Positions 55,976 through 64,000 of a DNA stretch of 64,000 nucleotides are shown one piece after another. The stretch spans positions 248,001 through 312,000 of the forward strand of contig NZ_WFKL01000001.1 of NCBI RefSeq assembly GCF_009208105.1, read 5' to 3'. Source of the stretch: Rouxiella sp. S1S-2. Lineage in GTDB: Bacteria; Pseudomonadota; Gammaproteobacteria; Enterobacterales; Enterobacteriaceae. The translations under genes and the position numbers were made by a program. The first letter of the stretch is position 1, and each line of letters opens with the position of its first letter. The notes under the pieces were generated by a model, which saw only the letters and a program-made list of their open reading frames with translations, made no database searches and had not been told where the DNA came from.

Positions 55976-56737
55976 ATGCCGATTAAAAAGCTCGAAAATC
56001 CTAGAATTTATAGGCAGATAGCCGATCAACTGAAAACGTTAATTGATAATAAAGAATTTCCACCCGGAAGCCGCCTGCCGTCGGAACGGGAACTGGCCAG
56101 CCAGTTGCAAGTGAGTCGAGCTTCAGTGCGCGAGGCGTTGATTGCTCTGGAAGTGATTGGACTGGTCGATGTGAAGGTGGGGAATGGCGTCATTGTCTGT
56201 GATTCGCTGGCGCGGAGTGTGCCGCCGTCCCAGGAGCCGGTGATGGCGTTGGCAGGTCGTAATCAATGGGCCGATGTCGATGACGAACTCAATATCGAGC
56301 TAGATTTCACCGCCGAGCTTCCGCCTTTTTCACTGCTACAAACCCGACGTTTAATCGAACCCGAGACCGCTGCACTGGCCGCGCGCCATGCGTCAGATGA
56401 GCAACTTGCGGCGATCAGGCAGGCTTATGAGCAGAACTGTCGCGATAATCGGCAAGGTTCAGCTACCCATCCGGGCGACAGGCTGTTTCATATTCGCATC
56501 GCCGAGGCCAGCAGCAATCCAACCTATGCGTTTATCATCGCTCACCTGTTGGGGCACCGCTACGGCACGATGTTTCGCAGCCTGCAGTTGCATTACACAA
56601 CGCAGGACATGCCTCACCGCTCGGAGGTCGAACATTTGGCCATCCTCAACGCCATTGAGGCACGCGACGCCCGCGGCGCTAAAAAGGCCATGAAAGAGCA
56701 TCTCGATGCGGTAATTGCTATCTTTGGACGTGGCTGA
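55976..56737 (+). CDS. GntR/FadR-family transcriptional regulator
   Basis: 253-residue regulator. The winged helix domain at 1-75 has YRQIADQLKTLIDN, FPPGSRLPSERELASQL and VSRASVREALIALE. A helical FCD ligand-binding domain at about 115-235 carries metal-site residues in RRLIEP, DRLFHIRIAEAS and HLAILNAIEARD. Close to UxuR/ExuR-type regulators of sugar acids. Divergent from the L-fucose operon, so it probably represses it and responds to a pathway sugar acid such as 2-keto-3-deoxy-L-fuconate or L-fuconate (inference). Confidence 0.88.
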   Translation: MPIKKLENPRIYRQIADQLKTLIDNKEFPPGSRLPSERELASQLQVSRASVREALIALEVIGLVDVKVGNGVIVCDSLARSVPPSQEPVMALAGRNQWADVDDELNIELDFTAELPPFSLLQTRRLIEPETAALAARHASDEQLAAIRQAYEQNCRDNRQGSATHPGDRLFHIRIAEASSNPTYAFIIAHLLGHRYGTMFRSLQLHYTTQDMPHRSEVEHLAILNAIEARDARGAKKAMKEHLDAVIAIFGRG

Positions 56738-56771
56738 TTTAGCCACGTAATCGGCTAAACGGCACGGTAGT

Positions 56772-57245
56772 TTAATCGGCCTGCGTGGCGCTTTTCCAGC
56801 TCATTACCCAGGTTGCCAAGCCGGTGCCAGGGTGATGAGTGTCGGCAATCACCCCAAACCCCTCCCTGCGGTAAAATGCCACAGCGCGCTGATTTTGCTG
56901 ATAAACCTCAAGCAGAAGAGGAGAATAATGACTCTTCGCCTCGGCCATCAAACGCTGCGCAATGCCTGTGCCATAGACCTGCTCAATGACAAAAAGTGCG
57001 CCGATAAATTGCTGATTAAGCACGCTGATAAAGCCGATAATCTCGCCGTGTTCCAGTCCACAGGCCACCCACGTTTTCGCCTGCGGCAAAAAACTTTCCC
57101 TGACCATGGCAGCACTTTCATACCAGTAGGACTCGTCGATAAACGGATGTGCCGCCAGTGTACTGCGCAACCAGAGCAGCATTATTTCATCCAGATCGGC
57201 ACGCGCCGAAGGACGTATTACGCAGGCTGCTGTTGGGGGTGGCAT
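56772..57245 (-). CDS. yiaC: GNAT-family N-acetyltransferase YiaC
   Basis: 157-residue GNAT enzyme matching E. coli YiaC, reported as a protein lysine acetyltransferase. Visible are LWLRSTLAAHPFI, the acetyl-CoA-binding region GALFVIEQVYGTGIAQRLM, and LEVYQQNQRAVAFYRREGF. It starts inside the end of tag with a 28-nt overlap, in the E. coli order tag-yiaC. Slightly longer at both ends than the E. coli protein. Confidence 0.9.
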   Translation of the reverse strand: MPPPTAACVIRPSARADLDEIMLLWLRSTLAAHPFIDESYWYESAAMVRESFLPQAKTWVACGLEHGEIIGFISVLNQQFIGALFVIEQVYGTGIAQRLMAEAKSHYSPLLLEVYQQNQRAVAFYRREGFGVIADTHHPGTGLATWVMSWKSATQAD

Positions 57246-57784
57246 AAGCAGTATGTTTGATGATCGTTCACCAGGCCGCTGGCCTGCATAAACGCATAGC
57301 AGATGGTCGACCCGATAAACTTGAAACCGCGCTTTTTCAATGCTTTGGACATGGCGTCAGAGACCTCGTTTTTGGCCAGAATATCGCCGGGACCCTGCGG
57401 ATTATTGATGACCGGTTGATGGTTGACGAACTGCCAGATGAAGGCCGAGAAGTCTTCCCCGGCTGCCTCCATAGCCAGCCACACTTTGGCATTGGTGATA
57501 ATTGCTTCTATTTTGCCACGATGGCGGATAATTCCGCTTTCAAGCACCAGTGCATCGACGTCTTCCGAGGTCATTTCAGCAATGCGTTCAGGCACAAACT
57601 GATGAAAACAGCGGCGATAGTTTTCGCGTTTTTTTAACACCGTAATCCAGGAAAGCCCCGCCTGCTGGCCCTCAAGACACAGCATTTCAAACAGTTCGCG
57701 CGGGTCTTTTACTGGCACGCCCCACTCTTTGTCGTGGTACTCAATATAAAGCGGATCGTTGGAAACCCAGCTGCAGCGCGTCAT
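57218..57784 (-). CDS. tag: 3-methyladenine DNA glycosylase I
   Basis: 188-residue glycosylase that removes 3-methyladenine from alkylated DNA. Zinc ligands are Cys4 and His17 near the N-terminus (MTRCSWV, EYHDKEW), with His and Cys in VNDHQTYCLC near the C-terminus. The core is LEGQQAGLSWITVLKKRENY. The open frame extends 22 codons upstream through a hairpin; ATG 57784 gives the E. coli-like start. The SD is weak (GGGG). Confidence 0.94.
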   Translation of the reverse strand: MTRCSWVSNDPLYIEYHDKEWGVPVKDPRELFEMLCLEGQQAGLSWITVLKKRENYRRCFHQFVPERIAEMTSEDVDALVLESGIIRHRGKIEAIITNAKVWLAMEAAGEDFSAFIWQFVNHQPVINNPQGPGDILAKNEVSDAMSKALKKRGFKFIGSTICYAFMQASGLVNDHQTYCLCHPQQQPA

Positions 57785-57793
57785 CGTATAGCC

Positions 57794-57828
57794 CCAAGAT
57801 TGCGGAAAAATTGTCTCCGCAATCTTGG
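57794..57828. other. Hairpin just upstream of tag
   Basis: Perfect 13-bp inverted repeat ccaagattgcgga (57794-57806) / tccgcaatcttgg (57816-57828) with a 9-nt loop. It lies between the MFS transporter stop and the tag ATG, only 10 nt from the latter. There is no T-run on the minus strand. It may limit translation or transcription into tag; on the plus strand a weak TCTTT follows. Confidence 0.6.
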
Positions 57829-57836
57829 TCTTTCTG

Positions 57837-59174
57837 CTATTTCTCTGCAAGCGCTACCTGATTAACCTGCGGCACAGGGTTCAGTTTCATGCGTTTTTCA
57901 GGCTGCAGCAGCGTCATGCACAGCATGCTGCAAAACGAAACCGCCGCCGTGGCGGTAAACATTGCGCCATAGCCGTGATACTGCGCCAGATAACCGCTCA
58001 GCGTGGGGGCCAAAATTGAGGCCACGTTAGCAATGGCCAGTGTCATGCCGCTGTAGGTGCCCACCGACGCTTTCGGCGACACGTCGATAACCACCGACCA
58101 GTAAACGTTATTTACCAACGCATTCAGTGCGTTACCCAAGGTCATCAGCAGAATGATTTCAAACGGCGAATGCGCATAGGGGATAAACACGAAACAGGTG
58201 GCGGTCAGCAGCAGGGTTACCGCCGCAAAAACGTTGCGCGCTATCCTGAGATTACCGGTTTTACGCAGCAGGTTGTCGGCAATTTTTCCGCCAAGCAGCA
58301 CGGTAATGCAGGCGCCGGTCCAGGGTATCATTGCCACATACCACAGCGAATGCAGATCATAGTGGAAGGTGTCTTGCAGATATTTTGGGCTCCAGGTCAC
58401 CAACACAAAGGTGACATACAGGAAAGAGAAGTAGCCCAGCGCATTCAGCACCAGCGTGCGGTGAGTGAAAAAGGCCCACCAAGGCTGAGGCGGCCCATTG
58501 TCGTCGCTCTGCGCATCAGCGTTGATTTTTTCAAGTTCGGCCCGGCTGACTTTAGGATGCTGCGCAGGCGTGTCGGTAAACGAGCGGGCAAATATAAGGA
58601 TCGCTAGCAGTGAAAATACGCCAAGCACCATAAACATCGTGCGCCAGTCGTGGGTCAGTAGCAGTAAACCCACTGCCAGTGGAGCCGTCAGCAGTGCGCC
58701 AACCTGAGTGCTGAGCAGGCCAATGCCCAGTGAGAAACCGCGCTCTTTGCGCGGTGCCCAGTGAGCAATCGTTTTATTCATCAAGGCATAGGCTGGACCT
58801 TCGGCGAAACCGAAGGTGATGCGCAGTACCGCAAAACCCATAATGGCAGAACCGCTGAACATCGCCACGCCGAGTTGGCCCGCCCAGGCGGTGGCAATTT
58901 CCAGCAATGACCACAGCACGCCCGCCATCAGCCAGACTTTTTTGGTGCCAATTCTGTCGGCCAGAAACCCACCGCACAGTGACCCAAACAAATAACCAAA
59001 GCCAAAATAGCCCAGCACGGCACCTAGCTGCAGCTTGCTGAAGTGAAATTCTGCTGAAATATCATTGGCCGCAAAGGAGAGCGCGCCGCGATCGATATAG
59101 TTAATGAGGGCAATGAAAAAAATCATCGCGAAAATTCGATAACGATAAGTACTTTGGGATGGTGTGGTTGACAT
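57837..59174 (-). CDS. MFS transporter of the anion:cation symporter family
   Basis: 445-residue permease with 12 hydrophobic helices. Signatures are YIDRGALSFAANDI in helix 1 and GGFLADRIGTKKVW in the 2-3 loop, both typical of the ACS group that includes hexuronate, glucarate and galactonate transporters. Strong SD CTAAGGAGG and ATG 59174. No sugar-acid enzyme is adjacent (tag downstream, glyQ divergent), so the substrate cannot be deduced. Confidence 0.8.
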   Translation of the reverse strand: MSTTPSQSTYRYRIFAMIFFIALINYIDRGALSFAANDISAEFHFSKLQLGAVLGYFGFGYLFGSLCGGFLADRIGTKKVWLMAGVLWSLLEIATAWAGQLGVAMFSGSAIMGFAVLRITFGFAEGPAYALMNKTIAHWAPRKERGFSLGIGLLSTQVGALLTAPLAVGLLLLTHDWRTMFMVLGVFSLLAILIFARSFTDTPAQHPKVSRAELEKINADAQSDDNGPPQPWWAFFTHRTLVLNALGYFSFLYVTFVLVTWSPKYLQDTFHYDLHSLWYVAMIPWTGACITVLLGGKIADNLLRKTGNLRIARNVFAAVTLLLTATCFVFIPYAHSPFEIILLMTLGNALNALVNNVYWSVVIDVSPKASVGTYSGMTLAIANVASILAPTLSGYLAQYHGYGAMFTATAAVSFCSMLCMTLLQPEKRMKLNPVPQVNQVALAEK

Positions 59175-59367
59175 ATGCGAGCCTCCTTAGCCTTCAAGTC
59201 ATAAGGATGCTAGCAATCTTGATGCCAGTCAGGCCGGTAGCCGAAAATCACCCTCTGCGGGGGCGTTTGAATGTCCCGGATGCGCCATGGGCAGGCAATT
59301 GCGCGCCGGATGTGCGCCGCGATGTGGCATTCGCTGTTTTTCAAAATGCATATATCAGAAGTGATAG

Positions 59368-59396
59368 CTGATTATCTTCCGTTCAGCGGGTATACT
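59368..59396 (+). promoter_or_regulatory. Probable glyQS promoter
   Basis: TATACT (59391-59396) preceded after 17 bp by CTGATT (59368-59373), a good -10 with a weak -35. It lies upstream of the palindromic repeat, so the repeat would be part of the glyQ mRNA leader. The rest of the gap to the MFS gene (59175-59367) shows no gene. Confidence 0.5.
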
Positions 59397-59408
59397 GTCC
59401 GACTCTTT

Positions 59409-59536
59409 AATACCCGTCATACTACAAGTTGCAGATGCGTTGACTGTGCTCGCTCACCCCAGTCACTGAGTTAACTAAGCTCTCGGGGATTCACGTACTT
59501 GTCGCCTTCGCGCAACTCGAATTATTTGGGGTATAA
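59409..59536. repeat. Palindromic repeat (MITE-like) upstream of glyQ
   Basis: About 128 bp with inverted ends: AATACCCGTCAT..AAGTTGC on the left and the complement of GCAACTCGAATT..GGGGTATA on the right. The interior can fold further (gctcgctcacccc and the ctcggggattcac region). I recognise it as the kind of palindromic intergenic repeat seen in many copies in Serratia, Yersinia and relatives; this is memory, not a search. It ends 28 nt before the glyQ ATG. Confidence 0.75.
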
Positions 59537-59564
59537 ACTCACTTGTCTCGCGTGCGAAACCAAC

Positions 59565-60479
59565 ATGCAAAAGTTTGATACTAAGACCTTTCAGGGCCTG
59601 ATCCTGACGCTTCAGGATTACTGGGCACAACAGGGCTGTACTATCGTGCAGCCATTGGATATGGAAGTCGGCGCGGGAACGTCCCACCCGATGACCAGCC
59701 TGCGCGCGCTGGGCCCAGAGCCTTTTGCTGCCGCCTACGTCCAGCCTTCACGTCGTCCTACCGACGGCCGTTACGGTGAAAACCCTAACCGCCTGCAGCA
59801 CTATTACCAGTTCCAGGTAATGATCAAACCTTCACCGGACAATATTCAGGAGCTGTACCTCGGCTCGCTGAAAGTGCTCGGTCTCGATCCGACCATTCAT
59901 GACATCCGTTTCGTTGAAGATAACTGGGAAAACCCGACGCTGGGTGCCTGGGGTCTGGGCTGGGAAGTGTGGCTGAACGGAATGGAAGTGACGCAGTTTA
60001 CCTATTTTCAACAGGTTGGCGGCCTTGAGTGCAAACCGGTTACCGGCGAAATCACCTATGGCCTCGAGCGTCTGGCGATGTACATTCAGGGCGTAGACAG
60101 CGTGTATGACCTGGTGTGGAGCAATGGCCCACTCGGCAAAACCACTTACGGCGACGTGTTCCATCAAAACGAAGTTGAGCAATCGACTTATAACTTCGAA
60201 CACGCCGACGTCGAATTCCTGTTCCACAGCTTTGAGCAGCACGAGAAAGAAGCACAGAAACTGCTGGCGCTCGAAAAACCGCTGGCGCTGCCTGCTTATG
60301 AACGCATTCTGAAGGCGGCCCACTGCTTCAATCTGCTGGACGCGCGCAAGGCCATCTCCGTGACCGAGCGTCAGCGCTACATTCTGCGCATCCGTACCCT
60401 GACCAAGCTGGTGGCCGAAGCCTATTATGCTTCCCGTGAAGCGCTGGGCTTCCCGATGTGCAAAAAGAACGAGAAGTGA
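59565..60479 (+). CDS. glyQ: Glycine--tRNA ligase alpha subunit
   Basis: 304-residue catalytic subunit of the alpha2beta2 glycyl-tRNA synthetase. It begins [20 protein letters not shown] and has class II traits such as [35 protein letters not shown] and [11 protein letters not shown]. The frame extends upstream into the palindromic repeat (59499), but ATG 59565 gives the family start and length. The SD before it is poor (GCGTGCGAAA), perhaps altered by the repeat next to it. glyS follows after 9 nt. Confidence 0.96.
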   Translation: MQKFDTKTFQGLILTLQDYWAQQGCTIVQPLDMEVGAGTSHPMTSLRALGPEPFAAAYVQPSRRPTDGRYGENPNRLQHYYQFQVMIKPSPDNIQELYLGSLKVLGLDPTIHDIRFVEDNWENPTLGAWGLGWEVWLNGMEVTQFTYFQQVGGLECKPVTGEITYGLERLAMYIQGVDSVYDLVWSNGPLGKTTYGDVFHQNEVEQSTYNFEHADVEFLFHSFEQHEKEAQKLLALEKPLALPAYERILKAAHCFNLLDARKAISVTERQRYILRIRTLTKLVAEAYYASREALGFPMCKKNEK

Positions 60480-60488
60480 GAAACAGTG

Positions 60489-62558
60489 ATGACTGAAAAA
60501 ACATTTCTGGTGGAAATCGGCACGGAAGAGCTGCCACCCAAGGCGCTGCGTAATCTTGCCGAGTCTTTCGCAGCCAACCTGACCGCCGAGCTTGATGCGG
60601 CCAATCTGTCGCACGGCGACGTGCAGTGGTTTGCAGCTCCGCGTCGTCTGGCGGTGAAAATTGCCAATCTGAGCGCGGCGCAGGCCGATCGCGAAGTTGA
60701 AAAACGCGGTCCGGCGATTGCCCAGGCGTTTGACGCCGAAGGCAAGGCGACCAAAGCCGCAGAAGGTTGGGCACGCGGCTGTGGTATCACCGTCAGTCAG
60801 GCCGAGCGTCTGGTGGGTGATAAAGGCGAGTGGCTGGTGTATCGCGCCCACGTCAAAGGCGAAAGCGCTCAGGCGCTGCTGCCGGCGATGATTGCCACCT
60901 CCCTGCAAAAATTGCCTATTCCAAAACTGATGCGTTGGGGCGATTCCGACGTGCAGTTTGTGCGTCCGGTACATACCGTGACCCTGCTGCTGGGCGACGA
61001 ACTGATCCCTGGCACCATTTTGGGCATTGACTCGGCGCGCACCGTTCGCGGTCACCGCTTTATGGGCGAGCCGGAATTCACTATCGATAACGCCGACCAG
61101 TATCCACAGATTCTGTTAGAGCGCGGCAAAGTGATCGCCGATTACGAACAGCGTAAAGCTGTTATCAAGCAGGGCGCAGAGAAAGCGGCCGCTGAAATCG
61201 GTGGCGTTGCCGACCTGAGCGAAAGCCTGCTGGAAGAGGTGACCTCGCTGGTTGAGTGGCCGGTGGTGCTGACGGCTAAATTTGAAGAGAAATTCTTGGC
61301 TGTTCCGGCGGAAGCGCTGGTTTACACCATGAAAGGCGACCAGAAGTATTTCCCGGTGTATGACACCGCGGGCAATCTGCTGCCAAACTTCATTTTTGTG
61401 GCCAACATCGAATCAAAAGACCCGCAGCAGATTATCTCTGGTAACGAGAAGGTGGTTCGTCCGCGTCTGGCCGATGCCGAGTTCTTCTTCAATTCCGACC
61501 GCAAGAAGCGTCTTGAGGACAACCTGCCGCGTCTCGAAACCGTATTGTTCCAGAAACAACTCGGTACGCTGCGCGATAAAACTGACCGCATTCAGGCGCT
61601 GTCTGCTTGGATTGCCGATAAAATCGGTGCCAACGTTGATAATGCTCAGCGCGCTGGTTTGCTGTCCAAATGCGACCTGATGACCAACATGGTGTTCGAA
61701 TTCACCGACACGCAGGGCGTGATGGGGATGCACTATGCGCGTCACGACGGCGAAGCCGAAGAAGTGGCCGTTGCGCTGAACGAGCAGTATCAGCCGCGCT
61801 TTGCCGGTGACAAGTTGCCTGACTCGCTGGTGGCCTGTGCGCTGGCAATCGCCGACAAAATGGACACGCTGGCCGGTATTTTTGGTATCGGACAACATCC
61901 AAAAGGTGACAAAGACCCGTTTGCACTGCGTCGTGCTGCGCTGGGCGTACTGCGTATTATCGTTGAGAAAAACCTGCCGCTGGACCTGCAAACGTTGACC
62001 GAAGAAGCGGTGCGTTTGTACGGCGACAAGCTGACCAACGAGAAAGTGGTCGATGACGTGGTTGATTTCATGCTCGGTCGTTTCCGCGCCTGGTATCAGG
62101 AAGAAGGTCACGCCGTTGATACTATTCAAGCGGTGCTGGCGCGTCGTCCGACCAAACCGGCCGACTTTGATGCGCGCGTGAAGGCGGTGAGCTACTTCCG
62201 TACGCTGGATGAAGCCGCAACGCTGGCTGCGGCCAACAAACGCGTGTCCAACATTCTGGCAAAATCGACCGAAGCCCTGTACGACCACGTGCATGCCTCA
62301 GTATTGAAAGAGTCGGCTGAAGTGAAACTGGCCACCCACCTGGTGGTGCTGCGTGACAAACTGGAGCCGCTGTTTGCTGCCGGTCAGTATCAAGAGGCGT
62401 TGGTTGAGCTGGCCTCGCTGCGTGAACCGGTTGACGCCTTCTTTGACGGCGTGATGGTGATGGCAGAAGACGAAGCGGTGCGTATCAACCGCCTGACGCT
62501 GTTAAGCAAACTGCGCGAGCTGTTCTTACAGGTGGCGGATATTTCAGTTCTGCAATAA
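60489..62558 (+). CDS. glyS: Glycine--tRNA ligase beta subunit
   Basis: 689-residue tRNA-binding subunit. It starts [20 protein letters not shown] and contains [31 protein letters not shown], and the HD-like region [18 protein letters not shown]. It ends [14 protein letters not shown]. Same length as E. coli. ATG 60489 was chosen over GTG 60486. It pairs with GlyQ to charge tRNA-Gly. Confidence 0.97.
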   Translation: MTEKTFLVEIGTEELPPKALRNLAESFAANLTAELDAANLSHGDVQWFAAPRRLAVKIANLSAAQADREVEKRGPAIAQAFDAEGKATKAAEGWARGCGITVSQAERLVGDKGEWLVYRAHVKGESAQALLPAMIATSLQKLPIPKLMRWGDSDVQFVRPVHTVTLLLGDELIPGTILGIDSARTVRGHRFMGEPEFTIDNADQYPQILLERGKVIADYEQRKAVIKQGAEKAAAEIGGVADLSESLLEEVTSLVEWPVVLTAKFEEKFLAVPAEALVYTMKGDQKYFPVYDTAGNLLPNFIFVANIESKDPQQIISGNEKVVRPRLADAEFFFNSDRKKRLEDNLPRLETVLFQKQLGTLRDKTDRIQALSAWIADKIGANVDNAQRAGLLSKCDLMTNMVFEFTDTQGVMGMHYARHDGEAEEVAVALNEQYQPRFAGDKLPDSLVACALAIADKMDTLAGIFGIGQHPKGDKDPFALRRAALGVLRIIVEKNLPLDLQTLTEEAVRLYGDKLTNEKVVDDVVDFMLGRFRAWYQEEGHAVDTIQAVLARRPTKPADFDARVKAVSYFRTLDEAATLAAANKRVSNILAKSTEALYDHVHASVLKESAEVKLATHLVVLRDKLEPLFAAGQYQEALVELASLREPVDAFFDGVMVMAEDEAVRINRLTLLSKLRELFLQVADISVLQ

Positions 62559-62573
62559 TCCTGTCGTGTACTG

Positions 62574-62613
62574 AAAAAACCGGTTCTGGCACCTCGCTCG
62601 GGCCGGTTTTTTT
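62574..62613 (+). terminator. Terminator after glyS
   Basis: aaaaaaccgg (62574-62583) pairs with ccggtttttt (62603-62612) around a partly paired 19-nt loop, ending in seven T. It closes the glyQS operon; the next 174 nt before the PLP-lyase gene are AT-rich and hold no gene. Confidence 0.9.
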
Positions 62614-62787
62614 GCTTCTTATCCCCTCATGTTAGACAAAAAATAGGCGTACATATTTCTATCCACTTCGAGACTATACCGATTGGTGATATTCATATCG
62701 CATATAAGAACTACGTTACTTATTGATAACTTGGCATCCTGCTACCATTAAATAAGCTTCATTGGATCCAATACTCAGGACTGTTAT

Positions 62788-63978
62788 ATGAAAAAGTCAG
62801 GTAATCATTCGTCACTCGGCATGCGTACGTTAGCCGTTCACGGCGGGCAGCATCCAGATGCGCAAAGCGGGGCGATTTCGACCCCGATCGTCGCCACCTC
62901 CTCTTTCTCTTATGGAGACTTCGACAGCGGCGCCCGACGATTCAGTGGTGAAGACCCCGGCTATATGTACAGCCGTTTTGGTAATCCAACCGTTACTGCC
63001 TTCGAAGAGCGCATGGCGGTACTGGAAGACGCCGAGTCGGCGTTGGCCTGCGCCAGCGGCATGGCAGCGGTCAGTGCGACGCTGTTTGCGCTGCTAAAAA
63101 CCGGTGACGAAATTATTCATATTGGCGCGCTATACGGCGGTACGGAGGGCGTTATCCGTAATCTGCTGCCGCGCTATGGCATTAAGCCGGTGTTTGTTCC
63201 TGACCTCGAATCACTGAAAAGCGCATTTACCGAAAAAACCAAAATGGTGTTTATTGAAACGCCGGCCAATCCGGTAATGGGCATCGTTTCACTTGAAGAG
63301 GCCGCACGATTGTCTCGCGAGGCGGGCGCCATCAGCGTGGTTGATAACACCTTTGCCACGCCTTACCTCACGCGTCCGCTGGCGCTGGGCATCGACGTGG
63401 TGCTGCATTCTGCCACCAAATATATCAGCGGCCACGGCGATGCGACCGGCGGCGTAGTGGCAGGACGGCGCGAGCTGATTGACCCTATCCGCACGCTGTG
63501 CCTCAAGCAGTTTGGCGGTTGCCTCAGCCCCTTTGAGGCCGCGCTGATGACCCGCGGGCTTAAAACCCTGCCGCTGCGGGTTGAAGCCAGCTCTAACAGT
63601 GCACAGAAGATTGCTGAGTTCCTGGATGAACATCCGGCAGTGGCCGAGGTTTTCTATCCGGGACTGAAAACGCATGCCGGTCACGATGTGGCCCGTAAGC
63701 AGATGAAGCTGTTCGGCGGCATCATGGCGATTGAGCTGAAAGGAGGCCGTGAGGCGGCACGTCATTTCCTCGACAGTTTGACACTGGTGACTCAGGCGGT
63801 ATCGTTGGGTGATACCGACTCGCTGGCCTGCCATCCCGCCACCACGACGCACAGCGCGGTGGCTGAGAAAATACGTCTTGAAAGCGGAATAACCGAGGGG
63901 CTGGTAAGGATCAGCATCGGCATTGAAGATACCGAAGACCTGATCGCCGACTTTGAACAGGCGTTGAAAGGGCTTTAA
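62788..63978 (+). CDS. Methionine gamma-lyase-like PLP enzyme
   Basis: 396-residue Cys/Met-metabolism PLP enzyme. PLP lysine is Lys211 (SATKYISGHGD), Tyr61 and Arg63 lie in YMYSRFGNPT, Asp186 in VVDNTFATPY, and Tyr116 in GALYGGT. The overall pattern fits methionine gamma-lyases, which break methionine to methanethiol, ammonia and 2-oxobutyrate. Methionine gamma-lyases usually have Cys near the active-site Tyr (LYGCT), but here it is Gly118. Cystathionine gamma-lyase or a sulfhydrylase is therefore possible. SD CAGGA lies near the ATG. Confidence 0.8.
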   Translation: MKKSGNHSSLGMRTLAVHGGQHPDAQSGAISTPIVATSSFSYGDFDSGARRFSGEDPGYMYSRFGNPTVTAFEERMAVLEDAESALACASGMAAVSATLFALLKTGDEIIHIGALYGGTEGVIRNLLPRYGIKPVFVPDLESLKSAFTEKTKMVFIETPANPVMGIVSLEEAARLSREAGAISVVDNTFATPYLTRPLALGIDVVLHSATKYISGHGDATGGVVAGRRELIDPIRTLCLKQFGGCLSPFEAALMTRGLKTLPLRVEASSNSAQKIAEFLDEHPAVAEVFYPGLKTHAGHDVARKQMKLFGGIMAIELKGGREAARHFLDSLTLVTQAVSLGDTDSLACHPATTTHSAVAEKIRLESGITEGLVRISIGIEDTEDLIADFEQALKGL

Positions 63979-64000
63979 TCGGAATCTCGGTAATTGTAAT

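Noticed and set aside
59175-59564. T-box leader for glyQS
   Set aside because: No T-box sequence (TGGNACCGCG-like) or specifier-loop layout; the folded part is the palindromic repeat.
59832-61055. 407-codon open frame on the minus strand across glyQ and glyS
   Set aside because: It is antisense to two clearly conserved genes, has a His/Gln/Phe-rich composition typical of shadow frames of GC-rich codons, and has no recognisable domain.

Overview
The window is chromosomal DNA from a member of Enterobacterales, close to the replication-initiation genes. Gene order and protein sequences resemble Escherichia coli and its relatives almost gene by gene: atp operon, glmUS, pstSCAB-phoU, yieH/adeP/chrR/yieE, mnmE-yidC-yidD-rnpA-rpmH, dnaA-dnaN-recF-gyrB, yidA, yidR, yidQ, ibpAB, avtA, ghrB, yiaD, tag-yiaC and glyQS. 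The oxidative L-fucose operon, the 2-ketogluconate genes, and a long palindromic repeat before glyQ that resembles ones I recall from Serratia and Yersinia suggest Yersiniaceae (Serratia, Rahnella, Rouxiella or Ewingella type). The genus is inference.

Region by region. 1-9.6 kb: the end of atpB and the rest of the F1Fo ATP synthase operon, then glmU and glmS for UDP-GlcNAc synthesis, with a folded leader before glmS. 9.8-13.9 kb: a three-gene accessory cassette (alpha-oxoamine synthase-like PLP enzyme, methyltransferase-like protein, stand-alone amino-acid adenylation enzyme) that ends in a broken acetyltransferase. It sits between glmS and the Pho boxes of pstS and looks like a small-molecule pathway. 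13.9-18.6 kb: phosphate uptake (pstSCAB-phoU). 18.7-23.1 kb: a TetR regulator with an apparent CTG start, then yieH, adeP, chrR and yieE. 23.1-24.5 kb: an AT-rich stretch with a foldable segment and an unrecognised protein. 24.5-35.2 kb: conserved tRNA modification, membrane insertion, RNase P, ribosome and replication genes.

35.4-38.4 kb: an AT-rich gene for a roughly 1000-residue protein whose C-terminus carries the R, S-x-S and E-x-E residues of an ADP-ribosyltransferase toxin. 38.5-43.6 kb: yidA, yidR, yidQ, the small heat-shock genes ibpA and ibpB (each behind a ROSE-type RNA thermometer), and avtA. 43.9-48.4 kb: 2-ketogluconate uptake and reduction genes (kguE, kguT, ghrB/tkrA) with a PtxS-like LacI regulator and a matching operator.

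49.4-56.7 kb: a complete non-phosphorylating L-fucose pathway (mutarotase, dehydrogenase, lactonase, dehydratase, second dehydrogenase, diketo-acid hydrolase, FucP transporter) facing a GntR/FadR-type regulator, with a 6-5-6 palindrome between them. The rest holds yiaC, tag, an MFS transporter, glyQS behind a palindromic repeat, and a methionine gamma-lyase-like gene. I see no rRNA, tRNA, CRISPR array, insertion sequence or phage genes.
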